In this document: piece after piece, positions 1 through 7,691 of the stretch
Layout of the letters: every line of letters begins with the position of its first letter
How positions within the stretch are numbered: the first letter of the stretch is position 1
DNA from: Pseudarthrobacter phenanthrenivorans
Lineage (GTDB): Bacteria > Actinomycetota > Actinomycetes > Actinomycetales > Micrococcaceae
Assembly (NCBI RefSeq): GCF_000813845.1
Contig: NZ_JWTB01000001.1
Coordinates: 44,886 to 108,885 of the forward strand
DNA length: 64,000 bases
Direction of reading: 5' to 3'
Position numbers and translations under genes: made by a program
Notes under the pieces: model-generated
What the model saw: the letters and a program-made list of their open reading frames with translations, nothing else
What the model was told of the DNA's origin: nothing
The model's database searches: none

Positions 1-981
1 TTTGGGTTCCACTTGGAAGAGGACGCGCCGGGGGTCCGTGCCTGCGGACTGGATCTGTTCGCGGGTGAGGTCGGCGCGCTGTGCCCGGATGACGACGGCG
101 TCCGATCCGCGCAGCTGTTTGTCATACTGCTGCTGCAGGCCGCCGATGCCGGTGACATCGCCGGCGGCCAGCACACCGTTGGAGGCGTCGATCTGCTCGG
201 CGGTGGCTTCCCCCACGGATCCGAGCACTGCACGGGCAAATGTCCGCGACGGGGCGAGCGGAATGGATGCCGGTATGCCGCGCGCGCCAGGGATGGCCTG
301 GATCTGCTCATCGGTGATGGTGCGGCCTTCCTGGCGCAGCGTGATCGCAGATACAAAGGCCTGGGCACCGGCTGCCTTGACCTGCTGAACGTAGCCTGCC
401 GGGTCCACGCCCACCAGCGCGGCCAATTTGCCTGCCGAATCGGCGGGGTCGGCTCCGCCCAGCTGGGGTTTGTCTATTCCGACGTTGACCACGGGGCGGT
501 AAGTCACCAGCGGGACGTCTCCGGCGCCGAGGATGTCGGCGCGCTGGGGTGACTGGGATCCTTTGGTGACGATTTCACTGTCCGCGAGCCCGGGCGCCAG
601 CATGGCCGGGTCCCAGACGGTGAGCCATTTGTCACCGGACTTCCTGAAGTTCGCCGCGATGGTGTACTTCCATTCGGCGTCGCCGAACTTCCAGGTGTAG
701 TTCAAGGGGGCCGAGGCTTTGTCCCCGTCCAGGGTGAGGCTGCCCGCCTCAACCTGGGGCTTTTGCGGATCAAGGCCGGCGAAGACCTGGTGCAGCTGGT
801 CGTTGGCCGCGGCGGCGTCCTTGCCCTCAAATGCCACGGAACCTACGTCCAGTGCCGAGACGGCGCCTGCCAGCTGCTGTGCTGCCGCTTCCGCCCCGGA
901 CTTTCCGTCATCGCAGGCCACCAGCGAGGTTCCAAGAACGAGCACAGCTATGGCAAGCGAAAATTTTGTTGTGTTCCCCAT
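1..981 (-). CDS. Penicillin-binding lipoprotein, N-terminal part (cut by window edge)
   Basis: The reading frame stays open from an ATG at 981 to the first base of the window, giving 327 residues without a stop. The N terminus is a lipoprotein signal: a basic start, a hydrophobic run and the lipobox LVAC with Cys23. Residues about 30-145 look like the NTF2-like MecA_N domain (TWKFGDAEWKYTIAANF, then WLTVWDPAMLAPGL). Residues about 150-327 resemble a PBP dimerisation domain (DAVVIRAQ near the end). The catalytic transpeptidase domain should lie beyond the left edge. By family this is a membrane-anchored class B penicillin-binding protein that cross-links peptidoglycan outside the cell. The identification rests on the N-terminal domains only, because the SxxK motif is not in the window. 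Confidence 0.8.
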   Translation of the reverse strand, partial: MGNTTKFSLAIAVLVLGTSLVACDDGKSGAEAAAQQLAGAVSALDVGSVAFEGKDAAAANDQLHQVFAGLDPQKPQVEAGSLTLDGDKASAPLNYTWKFGDAEWKYTIAANFRKSGDKWLTVWDPAMLAPGLADSEIVTKGSQSPQRADILGAGDVPLVTYRPVVNVGIDKPQLGGADPADSAGKLAALVGVDPAGYVQQVKAAGAQAFVSAITLRQEGRTITDEQIQAIPGARGIPASIPLAPSRTFARAVLGSVGEATAEQIDASNGVLAAGDVTGIGGLQQQYDKQLRGSDAVVIRAQRADLTREQIQSAGTDPRRVLFQVEPK

Positions 982-1068
982 GGCGCCATTATCCCCCGGC
1001 CCGGGCACCTGCAGCGCCATCCCGGCTCCGGGGCGGCAGGCGGGAGAAGCAGGGCGGGGTGGTACCCC

Positions 1069-2511
1069 CTAGACCAGTCCCAGGTCCGGGACCGGGAGCT
1101 TGAAGACGTCCTTCAGGGCGTACGTAGCAGCGTGCAGCCCCGGCATGCCCGTCACTCCGGGGCCCGGCGGCGTGGACGAAGAACACAGGTAGACGCCCAG
1201 CAGCGGAGTCCGCCACGGCACGGGGGACACCACCGGCTTCTGGATAAGGCCCCGGACGTCCAGGATGCCGGCGCTGAAATCGCCTCCGATGTAGTTGCGG
1301 TTGTACTGCGCCAACTCCGCTGCCGTGACGGCATGTGAGTCCACCACCAGGTCGCGGAAACCCGGTGCGAAGCGTTCGAGCTGCGCCGCAACCTCGTTCG
1401 TCATGTCCCTGCTCGAGCCCGCGGGGACATGGCAGTAGGTCCAGAGCGTGTGCCGGCCTTGGGGTGCACGGCCTGAGTCGTAGCGCGAAGGCTGGGCAAC
1501 CAGAACATAGGGCCGGTCAGGGTGGCGGCCGGCGCTGACCTCGTTTTCGGAGCGTGCCAGCTCCGCCCGCGTGCCGCCCACGTGGACGGTGCCGGCGTCG
1601 GAAAGTCCCTGGCCCTGCCATGGCACTGGCCCGGACAGGATGAAATCCACCTTGCAGGAGCCGTTGCCGTAGCGGAAACGCTCCAGTGCGCGCCGGTAAT
1701 GGCCGGGAAGGGATTCCCCTGCCATGCCCAGCAGGCCCCTGGGCGCAACGTCCAGTAGTGTGGCGCGGGTGGCCGGCAGCTCCTCCAGCCGGTCTACCGG
1801 GGTTCCCGTGTGGATGACCCCGCCGTGGGCGCGGATGTCGTCCGCGAGTGCCGCCGCGATCGTGGCAGAGCCGCCGCGGGGGATGGGCCAGCCGGCGGCG
1901 TGCCCCAAGGCGCCAAGCATGAGACCGGCCCCGGATGCCGCCAAGGAGGGCAAATGGGACACGGCGTGGGCGGCCACTCCGCTGAGGAGTGCAGGCGCAA
2001 GTTCCTCCTTGAACCTTGCGTTCCACAGTCCGGTCCCCTGTTCGAGGGTGCGCAGCCCGTACACCGCCGCCGCCAGGGGATTCCGCGGGATGCGCAGGAG
2101 CTGGTTCTGGGTGAAGTCCATGACGTCGTCGATGTGCCGCACCAGCGGTTCCATCAACCGCCGGTAAGCCGGCCCGTCCTGGCCCAGTTCAGCCGCCGTC
2201 CGCTCCAGTGACCTGAAGGCCAGTGCTGCACGGCCGCCGTCCAGCGGGGAACCGAAGGACACTTCCGGGGTCACCAGGTCCACCCGGCGGGGGAGCTCGA
2301 AGGCGCGGAAGAACGGGGATGCCAGGGCCATGGGGTGGACTGCCGAGCAAACGTCGTGGAAGTGCCCGGGCTGCATCAGCTCGGAGGTGCGTGTTCCGCC
2401 GCCGATGGTTGCTGCGGCCTCGAAGACTTCCACTGAGAGGCCTGCCCGTGCCATGACCACCGCGGCCGCAAGTCCATTGGGTCCGGAACCTACTACCGCC
2501 ACATCAGGCAT
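1069..2511 (-). CDS. Phytoene-desaturase-like FAD-dependent oxidoreductase
   Basis: This is a 480-residue flavoprotein. The N terminus has the dinucleotide-binding signature VGSGPNGLAAA (residues 6-16), followed by an acidic strand end (VEVFEAA) and GGGTRTSE, as in CrtI/amine-oxidase-type enzymes. The C terminus carries the second FAD motif (GVYLCSSSTPPGPGVTGMPG). The family contains phytoene desaturases and many uncharacterised bacterial oxidoreductases. No carotenoid genes are nearby, so the substrate is unknown. The start overlaps the end of the upstream GT87 gene by 8 bases, which suggests translational coupling. Confidence 0.8.
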   Translation of the reverse strand: MPDVAVVGSGPNGLAAAVVMARAGLSVEVFEAAATIGGGTRTSELMQPGHFHDVCSAVHPMALASPFFRAFELPRRVDLVTPEVSFGSPLDGGRAALAFRSLERTAAELGQDGPAYRRLMEPLVRHIDDVMDFTQNQLLRIPRNPLAAAVYGLRTLEQGTGLWNARFKEELAPALLSGVAAHAVSHLPSLAASGAGLMLGALGHAAGWPIPRGGSATIAAALADDIRAHGGVIHTGTPVDRLEELPATRATLLDVAPRGLLGMAGESLPGHYRRALERFRYGNGSCKVDFILSGPVPWQGQGLSDAGTVHVGGTRAELARSENEVSAGRHPDRPYVLVAQPSRYDSGRAPQGRHTLWTYCHVPAGSSRDMTNEVAAQLERFAPGFRDLVVDSHAVTAAELAQYNRNYIGGDFSAGILDVRGLIQKPVVSPVPWRTPLLGVYLCSSSTPPGPGVTGMPGLHAATYALKDVFKLPVPDLGLV

Positions 2512-3964
2512 TGGACCTGGCTTTCGGGATCAGGGATGCGGGGCGCCGCCAAGGCTTTAGCCGGACCCGGTCCGGTGCACCTGCAAAGGGTCCGCCGTGG
2601 GGGTCGTCAAGATGGTGGCGGCGGATGGGGTCAAAGTCAGGGTCGTAGATATCACGGGCAACGCGGGCCATGAGATAGGCCACCGCGGCCATGTGTGCGG
2701 CCACGGCCAGGACGTAGTAGGGCATGTCCAGGTTGTGCTGGGAGGAACCTGCGCTGGTCACCTGTCCAAGGTACATCCAGATAGCAGCCCAATGCAGGGC
2801 TTCGATGCCTTGCCAGACGAGGAAATCCCGCCATCGGGGCCTGGCCAGGGCAAGCAGCGGGATCAGCCACACCACATACTGCGGCGAGTAGACCTTGCTG
2901 GTAAGGATGAAGGCCGCAACCACCAGGAAAGCGAGCTGCGCCAGGCGGGGCCGGCGGGGAGCGGTCAGGGCCACGGCGGCGATGCCGGCACATGCCGCCA
3001 CAAACAAGCCACCGGACAACCAGCTGACGGCGTCCGCCCCCAACCCGGCCCACCCCAGCCTGCCGGCCACCAGGTTGTAGGCGAACCAGGCCGAGCTGTA
3101 GCCGGCGCCGCGTTCAGCGCTGTACTGGAAAAAGAAGGCCCACCCGGACGGGTTGGCGGCGGCAAAGGGTAGGTTGACCAGCACCCAGGCGGCGGCCGCG
3201 CTGCCCCCGGTCACCAGCAGGGGGCGCCACCGTCCAGTGCGCACGGCAAGCAGCAGGATGGCCCCGAGGACCAGCACGGGATACAGCTTGGTGGCGGTTG
3301 CCAGGCCGATCAGGACTCCGGCGGCAACCAGCCGCTGCCGGGCAAAAAGGTACATGCCCACGGCCAGCAGGCACGCGGCCCAAAGGTCCCAGTTGATGCT
3401 TCCGGCAAGTATGATCCCCGGGGCCACGGCCACCATGGCGGCATCCCAGGGACGCCGTCCGGGCATTCGCGCAGTCACCAGCACAGCCACCATGGCAACT
3501 GCCGCCAGCAGCACGGTGTTGATGTCGAAGTAGGCAAGGGCCCGGGCATCAGCATCCCCACCCGGCACCAGCCAGGCCGTCACCCCTGCAATCAAACCGA
3601 TGAGGACCGGGTACTCGAACTGGCTGCCGCTGCCAAGGATGGGAAAGATTCCCGATGCCAGGCCGCGGTTGCGGAACAGTTCGGGGAAATCCGAGTAGCA
3701 GGTGGCGTAGAACTGGGTGGGCGTTTCCCAGCCGTTGGCCCGGCAGTATCCCTTCAGCAGGATGCCCACGAGTGCTGCCAGTGCCGTGAGCAGGATCAGC
3801 ACGCGCTCAACGGTGAACATGCCGGGGGAGACCACGCCGGGATCCGTCCTGGCCCCCAGTGGGCCACCGACCAGTTCGGTGAAATTCCGCAGCAGGGTAT
3901 CGCTGCGGCTGGGCACCACGATTCGTGGCCGTCGTCCGTCTTCCGGCGGCTGGGTCTCGTGCAT
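2504..3964 (-). CDS. GT87-family (DUF2029) membrane glycosyltransferase
   Basis: This 486-residue protein has a soluble N terminus of about 45 residues and then some ten hydrophobic segments, starting near VERVLILLTALAALVGILL. It resembles the polyprenyl-phosphate-mannose-dependent GT-C mannosyltransferases (GT87, DUF2029). Typical features are a first extracytoplasmic loop with an acidic residue (CYSDFPELF), then alternating membrane helices. Its likely role is transfer of a sugar from a lipid carrier to an envelope glycan on the outer face of the membrane; donor and acceptor are not evident. A TAAGCT hexamer 7 bases before the ATG on the coding strand could give a nearly leaderless mRNA, but this is weak evidence. 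Confidence 0.78.
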   Translation of the reverse strand: MHETQPPEDGRRPRIVVPSRSDTLLRNFTELVGGPLGARTDPGVVSPGMFTVERVLILLTALAALVGILLKGYCRANGWETPTQFYATCYSDFPELFRNRGLASGIFPILGSGSQFEYPVLIGLIAGVTAWLVPGGDADARALAYFDINTVLLAAVAMVAVLVTARMPGRRPWDAAMVAVAPGIILAGSINWDLWAACLLAVGMYLFARQRLVAAGVLIGLATATKLYPVLVLGAILLLAVRTGRWRPLLVTGGSAAAAWVLVNLPFAAANPSGWAFFFQYSAERGAGYSSAWFAYNLVAGRLGWAGLGADAVSWLSGGLFVAACAGIAAVALTAPRRPRLAQLAFLVVAAFILTSKVYSPQYVVWLIPLLALARPRWRDFLVWQGIEALHWAAIWMYLGQVTSAGSSQHNLDMPYYVLAVAAHMAAVAYLMARVARDIYDPDFDPIRRHHLDDPHGGPFAGAPDRVRLKPWRRPASLIPKARSNA

Positions 3965-4024
3965 GGCATCGAGCTTACAGCCGGCCCGTCCCGCGGGAAC
4001 GGACCGCAGGATCGGGACCGGCCG

Positions 4025-4153
4025 TCAGCGCAGGCCGCCAAGCTGTTGGTGCATCAGCACGAAGACATCGTTCCGGTGCTGTTCCAGCAGTTCACTGTTG
4101 AAGGAACTGCGGCGCTGCAGTTGGCGGGACAGAAGTCCCATGATTTTTTGCAT
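4025..4153 (-). CDS. Small ORF of 42 residues, unknown function
   Basis: The ORF starts at an ATG (a TTG directly precedes it) about 10 bases after a near-perfect AAGGAGGT ribosome binding site. It encodes 42 residues beginning MQKIMGLLSRQLQRRSSFNS and ending HQQLGGLR. GC-rich third positions and an amphipathic Leu/Arg/Gln composition look coding. I do not recognise the family. There is no signal peptide and no metal motif. It lies leftward in the same direction as the flanking genes but is separated from them. It could be a real microprotein or the coding part of a regulatory leader. Confidence 0.5.
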   Translation of the reverse strand: MQKIMGLLSRQLQRRSSFNSELLEQHRNDVFVLMHQQLGGLR

Positions 4154-4554
4154 CAAGGGAGCCACCTCCTTCCTTGGTATTTGGGCACGGAAAAGCGCAT
4201 GCCGGACTAGCCCTGAATCCGGGGGCAGGAATGCGCGAATTAGGGCGTGGGAATTCCACAAACGGGAATTAGGGAAATTGCGCGGAAAAGCGCAACTTTA
4301 CGGATTGCCGCTTGCTGCTGAACGCGGGGCGCCGGCGTAGAACGGCACAGCTGGATACGGAGCCTCCACATGAAAAGCAGGTGGGAGGGCCCGGGGAAGG
4401 CTATGCCGCCGGCTGGACACGGCAGTGACGCGGGCAGGCGGGTACGGAGCTGGCCAGGGGCTGACGCGGGTGCCGCTACCGGTGCGGACGGTCAATGCAG
4501 GCGCAGTCCAGGCGCTGGACCCAGAGGGTGCCGATTGCCGGAGACTGGTGCCGC
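4154..4554. other. Non-genic stretch between two small ORFs
   Basis: I see no convincing gene here; the frames present have poor composition and no good ribosome binding sites. The part next to the first small ORF (about 4190-4320) is A/T-richer than the surroundings and probably holds its leftward promoter, but no clear -35/-10 pair can be defined. Confidence 0.5.
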
Positions 4555-4686
4555 TTAGCCGTGCAGCCAGCCCGGGAAGGCAGCCGCCCGGCGGGAACCG
4601 TCATGGACCGAAGCCACGCGCGCGTCATCAGCAAAGGCCGGGAACGCAGTGATGGGCGTATTCCATTCGCCAGTCAAAGTCATCAT
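4555..4686 (-). CDS. Small ORF of 43 residues, unknown function
   Basis: Two consecutive ATG codons (4686 and 4683) follow the strong ribosome binding site AGGAGG (complement of 4695-4700) with 8 bases of spacing. The product starts MMTLTGEWNTPITAFPAF and ends FPGWLHG. It has no membrane segment or known motif, and I do not recognise a family. The excellent ribosome binding site is the main support. It resembles the 42-residue ORF about 400 bases further left only in size, context and ribosome binding site quality, not in sequence. Confidence 0.45.
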   Translation of the reverse strand: MMTLTGEWNTPITAFPAFADDARVASVHDGSRRAAAFPGWLHG

Positions 4687-4841
4687 TTTCCCAACCTCCT
4701 TTTCTGCTGTCCGCTGCGTGGATTGCAATGCGGTCATCGACCCAGGCAGATCGCCGTGGTGTCAGGAATAAAGGTACCGCAGGAAACTTCGGGAATCCAG
4801 CAATTCAGGGAAAGAAGATAAAAGTTTCCTATAAATAGGTT

Positions 4842-5426
4842 TTACAGGCCCCAGCGGACAATAGCGGGCGTCTTTTTATCCCACCCAAGGGTGCAGACCT
4901 TGGCCGTACCCAAAACGAAGTGCCGGCCCTCCGTGGCGGGCAGTTCCAGCCAGCGGGCGGTGAGGATCCGGGAAAAGTGCCCATGTGCCACGATCAGCAC
5001 ATTGTCCATCCCCGATTCCAGGATCCGGCCGATGATCTTGTCCGCCCTGGCCGCCACCTCGTCGAGGGTTTCGCCGTTGGGCACCCCGTGGGTCCAGATC
5101 AGGTAGTCCGGGTTGTCCTTGCGGATCAGGTCAGAGCTGATGCCCTCGTAATCCCCGTAATTCCACTCCACCGCGAGCGGTTCGTGCCGGGCATCGGGGA
5201 AGCCGGCGAGTTCGGCCGTGCGGCGGGCCCGCCGCAGCGGCGAGGTGAGCACAAGGTCGAAGTCGACGCCGTCCAGCACCTTGCGGGCCTCCACGGCCTG
5301 CTGCTCGCCCTCCACAGTCAGCGGGAGGTCGGTGAGGCCGGTGTACTGCCCGCTCTTGGACCACTCAGTCTCGCCGTGGCGGAGGATCCAGAGCTGGGGG
5401 CGCGGGGCAAAGGCGGGACTGGTCAC
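4842..5426 (-). CDS. Histidine phosphatase superfamily protein (phosphoglycerate-mutase fold)
   Basis: This 194-residue protein carries the phosphohistidine motif LRHGETEW (nucleophile His17), the RARRTAELA helix with conserved Arg, the LAVEWNYGDYEG acid region and the second catalytic histidine in IVAHGHFSR. Members are acid or sugar phosphatases or mutases; length and lack of the full dPGM insertions favour a phosphatase. The start codon overlaps the stop of the CCA-adding enzyme gene by the ATGA tetranucleotide, so the two are one leftward transcription unit. The substrate cannot be read from the sequence. Confidence 0.88.
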   Translation of the reverse strand: MTSPAFAPRPQLWILRHGETEWSKSGQYTGLTDLPLTVEGEQQAVEARKVLDGVDFDLVLTSPLRRARRTAELAGFPDARHEPLAVEWNYGDYEGISSDLIRKDNPDYLIWTHGVPNGETLDEVAARADKIIGRILESGMDNVLIVAHGHFSRILTARWLELPATEGRHFVLGTAKVCTLGWDKKTPAIVRWGL

Positions 5427-6931
5427 TTGGACTCCTCAACAGGGGAAGGTTCGACGACGGCGGCAGGGGCTTCGGCGGCAGGTCCGGCGGGTGTTGCTTC
5501 AGGCTGTTCGGCCCACCAGCGGAGCAGGCGCGCCTCTGCCTCCGCCGTGGGCAGCGGCCCGTGCTCCATCCGTTCGTTCAGGAGGAACTTGTACGCGCGG
5601 CCCACCACGGGCCCCGGCTTGAGGCCCAGCAGGTCCATGATCCTCGATCCGTCCAGGTCCGGACGCACGGCGTCCAGCGACTCCTGTTCACGCAGTGCGG
5701 CGATGCGGGCTTCCAGATCGTCGTAGGCGAAGGCCAGGCGTTCGGCCTTGCGCTGGTTCCGGGTGGTGACGTCCGAGCGGGTGAGCCGGTGCAGGCGTTC
5801 CAGCAGGGGACCGGCGTCGGTGACGTACCGGCGGACGGCTGAATCGCTCCAGCCCGCGTCACCGTAACCGTAGAAGCGCATGTGGAGCTCCACCAGGCGG
5901 GCCACGGCCTTGGTGGTGTCATTGTCGAACCGGAGCGCCTTCATGCGCTTGGCCGTCAGCTTGGCACCCACCATGTCGTGGTGCCGGAAGCTCACCGCGC
6001 CGCCCGGTTCGAAGCGGCGCGTAGCCGGCTTCCCGACGTCGTGCATCAAGGCAGCGAAGCGGAGCACGAAGTCGGGCCCCGGCACTGGGCCCTCCGCGTC
6101 CGTCTCCAGTTCCGCCGCCTGCTCAAGGACCTGCAGGGAATGCTGGTAGACGTCCTTGTGCCGGTGGTGCTCGTCGGACTCCAGCCGGAGGGCGGACACC
6201 TCGGGCAGCACGTGTTCGGCCAGTCCCGTTTCCACCAGCAGGTCCACGCCGCTGCGGGGCCGCGCACCGCAGACCAGTTTGACCAGTTCATCCCGGACCC
6301 GCTCGGCGGAGATGATTTTGATCCGGTCCGCCATCCTCTCCATGGCCTCACGGACGTCCGCCCGCACCGACACCCCCAGCTGCGCGGCAAACCTGGCCGC
6401 ACGCATCATGCGCAGCGGGTCGTCGGAGAAGGATGATTCCGGGGCGCCGGGCGTTGCAAGCACGGAGGCGTGCAGGTCCCGGACCCCGCCGAACGGGTCC
6501 ACGAGTTCCATCGAGGGCAGTTTCAGCGCCATGGCGTTGATGGTGAAGTCGCGCCGCAGCAGGTCATCGGTCAGTGATGTGCCGAACGCCACCACCGGCT
6601 TGCGGGAGTCGGGGTCGTAGGCTTCGGCCCGGTACGTGGTGATCTCGATCTGGAAGCCGGCCTTGCGCATGCCGATCGTGCCGAAGGCACGCCCGATCTC
6701 CCAAAAGTTGTCCGCCCACTTCTTGATCAGCGCCACGGTCTGGTCAGGCGTGGCGTCAGTGGTGAAGTCGAGGTCGGGGGAGGTCCGGCCAAGGAAGAGG
6801 TCGCGCACCGGTCCGCCCACCAGGGACAACTCGTGGCCGGCGTCCACGAAACGCTGCCCGAGCTCCAGGACCACCGGGTCCACCTTGAAGTCGACAGTGT
6901 GGGAATCAATCTTGTGATGTGCGTGCGACAT
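5423..6931 (-). CDS. cca: CCA tRNA nucleotidyltransferase
   Basis: This enzyme adds or repairs the 3'-terminal CCA of tRNAs without a template. The class II nucleotidyltransferase signature is complete: GGPVRD at residues 39-44, metal-binding DLDF at 53-56 and RRDFTINA at 126-133. An HD domain follows (HDVGKP, 297-302), as in actinobacterial homologues. At 502 residues it is slightly long because of a C-terminal tail rich in Ala, Pro and Glu. The ribosome binding site is AAGGAA just before the ATG. It is divergent from the Nudix gene, as in many actinobacteria. Confidence 0.93.
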   Translation of the reverse strand: MSHAHHKIDSHTVDFKVDPVVLELGQRFVDAGHELSLVGGPVRDLFLGRTSPDLDFTTDATPDQTVALIKKWADNFWEIGRAFGTIGMRKAGFQIEITTYRAEAYDPDSRKPVVAFGTSLTDDLLRRDFTINAMALKLPSMELVDPFGGVRDLHASVLATPGAPESSFSDDPLRMMRAARFAAQLGVSVRADVREAMERMADRIKIISAERVRDELVKLVCGARPRSGVDLLVETGLAEHVLPEVSALRLESDEHHRHKDVYQHSLQVLEQAAELETDAEGPVPGPDFVLRFAALMHDVGKPATRRFEPGGAVSFRHHDMVGAKLTAKRMKALRFDNDTTKAVARLVELHMRFYGYGDAGWSDSAVRRYVTDAGPLLERLHRLTRSDVTTRNQRKAERLAFAYDDLEARIAALREQESLDAVRPDLDGSRIMDLLGLKPGPVVGRAYKFLLNERMEHGPLPTAEAEARLLRWWAEQPEATPAGPAAEAPAAVVEPSPVEESK

Positions 6932-7078
6932 AGTTCCTTAAGCTTGGCAGAAACCAGCGGCGCGGCAGTCCAAAAATGCGTCACTATCGGCGCTGATTGG
7001 CCTTACCCGCCGGAAAGTACGTCATATCCCGTCCATGTTGGTGTCATGTTCCGGTCATCACAGCAGGGCAACAGTCGT

Positions 7079-7091
7079 TAGAGTGGACTCC
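7079..7091 (+). promoter_or_regulatory. Possible -10 element of the Nudix gene, leaderless start
   Basis: TAGAGT at 7079-7084 ends 7 bases before the ATG at 7092. No Shine-Dalgarno sequence precedes that ATG. This is the geometry of leaderless transcripts, which are common in actinobacteria. No clear -35 is visible. Confidence 0.35.
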
Positions 7092-7640
7092 ATGGCCCAT
7101 CCAGTACCGAGCGCTCCAGGCAGGAGGACAAACGCACCATTGCCGTCGGCAATCGGTGCGCACGTCGCCCCTGCCCAGCAGTCGGCACCGGCGTCGCTGC
7201 CCACGGTTGAGGAAGTCTCTGCCGGCGGCGTTGTGGTGGATACGTCCGACGCCGGGTTGCGGGTCGCGATCATTGCCCGCCTTAACCGGGGCGGACGGCT
7301 CGAGTGGTGCCTGCCCAAGGGCCACCCTGAGGGCAAGGAAAACAACGAAGAGGCCGCGGTCCGCGAAATCGCCGAGGAAACCGGCATCGAGGGCACCATC
7401 CTGGCACCGCTTGGCAGCATCGATTACTGGTTCACCGTCAGCGGCCACCGCGTCCACAAGACCGTGCACCACTACCTCCTGCGCGCCACCGGCGGCGAGC
7501 TCACCATCGAGAACGACCCCGACCAGGAAGCCGTGGATGTGGCATGGGTGCCCATCCAGGAGCTGGCCCGGAAGCTGTCCTTCCCCAACGAACGCCGGAT
7601 CGCCGACCTCGCCCGCGAGGTCCTGCCCGGGCACCTCTAG
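7092..7640 (+). CDS. Nudix hydrolase
   Basis: This protein of about 182 residues contains a full Nudix box (G-HPEGK-E-NNEEAAV-REI-AEETGI), so it should cleave a nucleoside diphosphate linked to another moiety with Mg2+. I chose ATG 7092 over an in-frame start at 7035: the upstream residues are not protein-like and an apparent -10 element abuts 7092. The first 35-40 residues are Pro/Ala-rich and probably disordered. It lies 51 bases upstream of murJ on the same strand, a pairing seen near the origin of many actinobacteria. The substrate is unknown. Confidence 0.88.
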   Translation: MAHPVPSAPGRRTNAPLPSAIGAHVAPAQQSAPASLPTVEEVSAGGVVVDTSDAGLRVAIIARLNRGGRLEWCLPKGHPEGKENNEEAAVREIAEETGIEGTILAPLGSIDYWFTVSGHRVHKTVHHYLLRATGGELTIENDPDQEAVDVAWVPIQELARKLSFPNERRIADLAREVLPGHL

Positions 7641-7691
7641 GCCCGGCCGCCGCCGTCGTCGTTGCGGTGTTAACCGCTGCCGGGTGAGACG

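Noticed and set aside
4800..4841. Hairpin CCTAT/ATAGG as terminator of the histidine phosphatase gene
   Set aside because: The stem is only 5 bp and A/T-rich, so it is too weak to claim.
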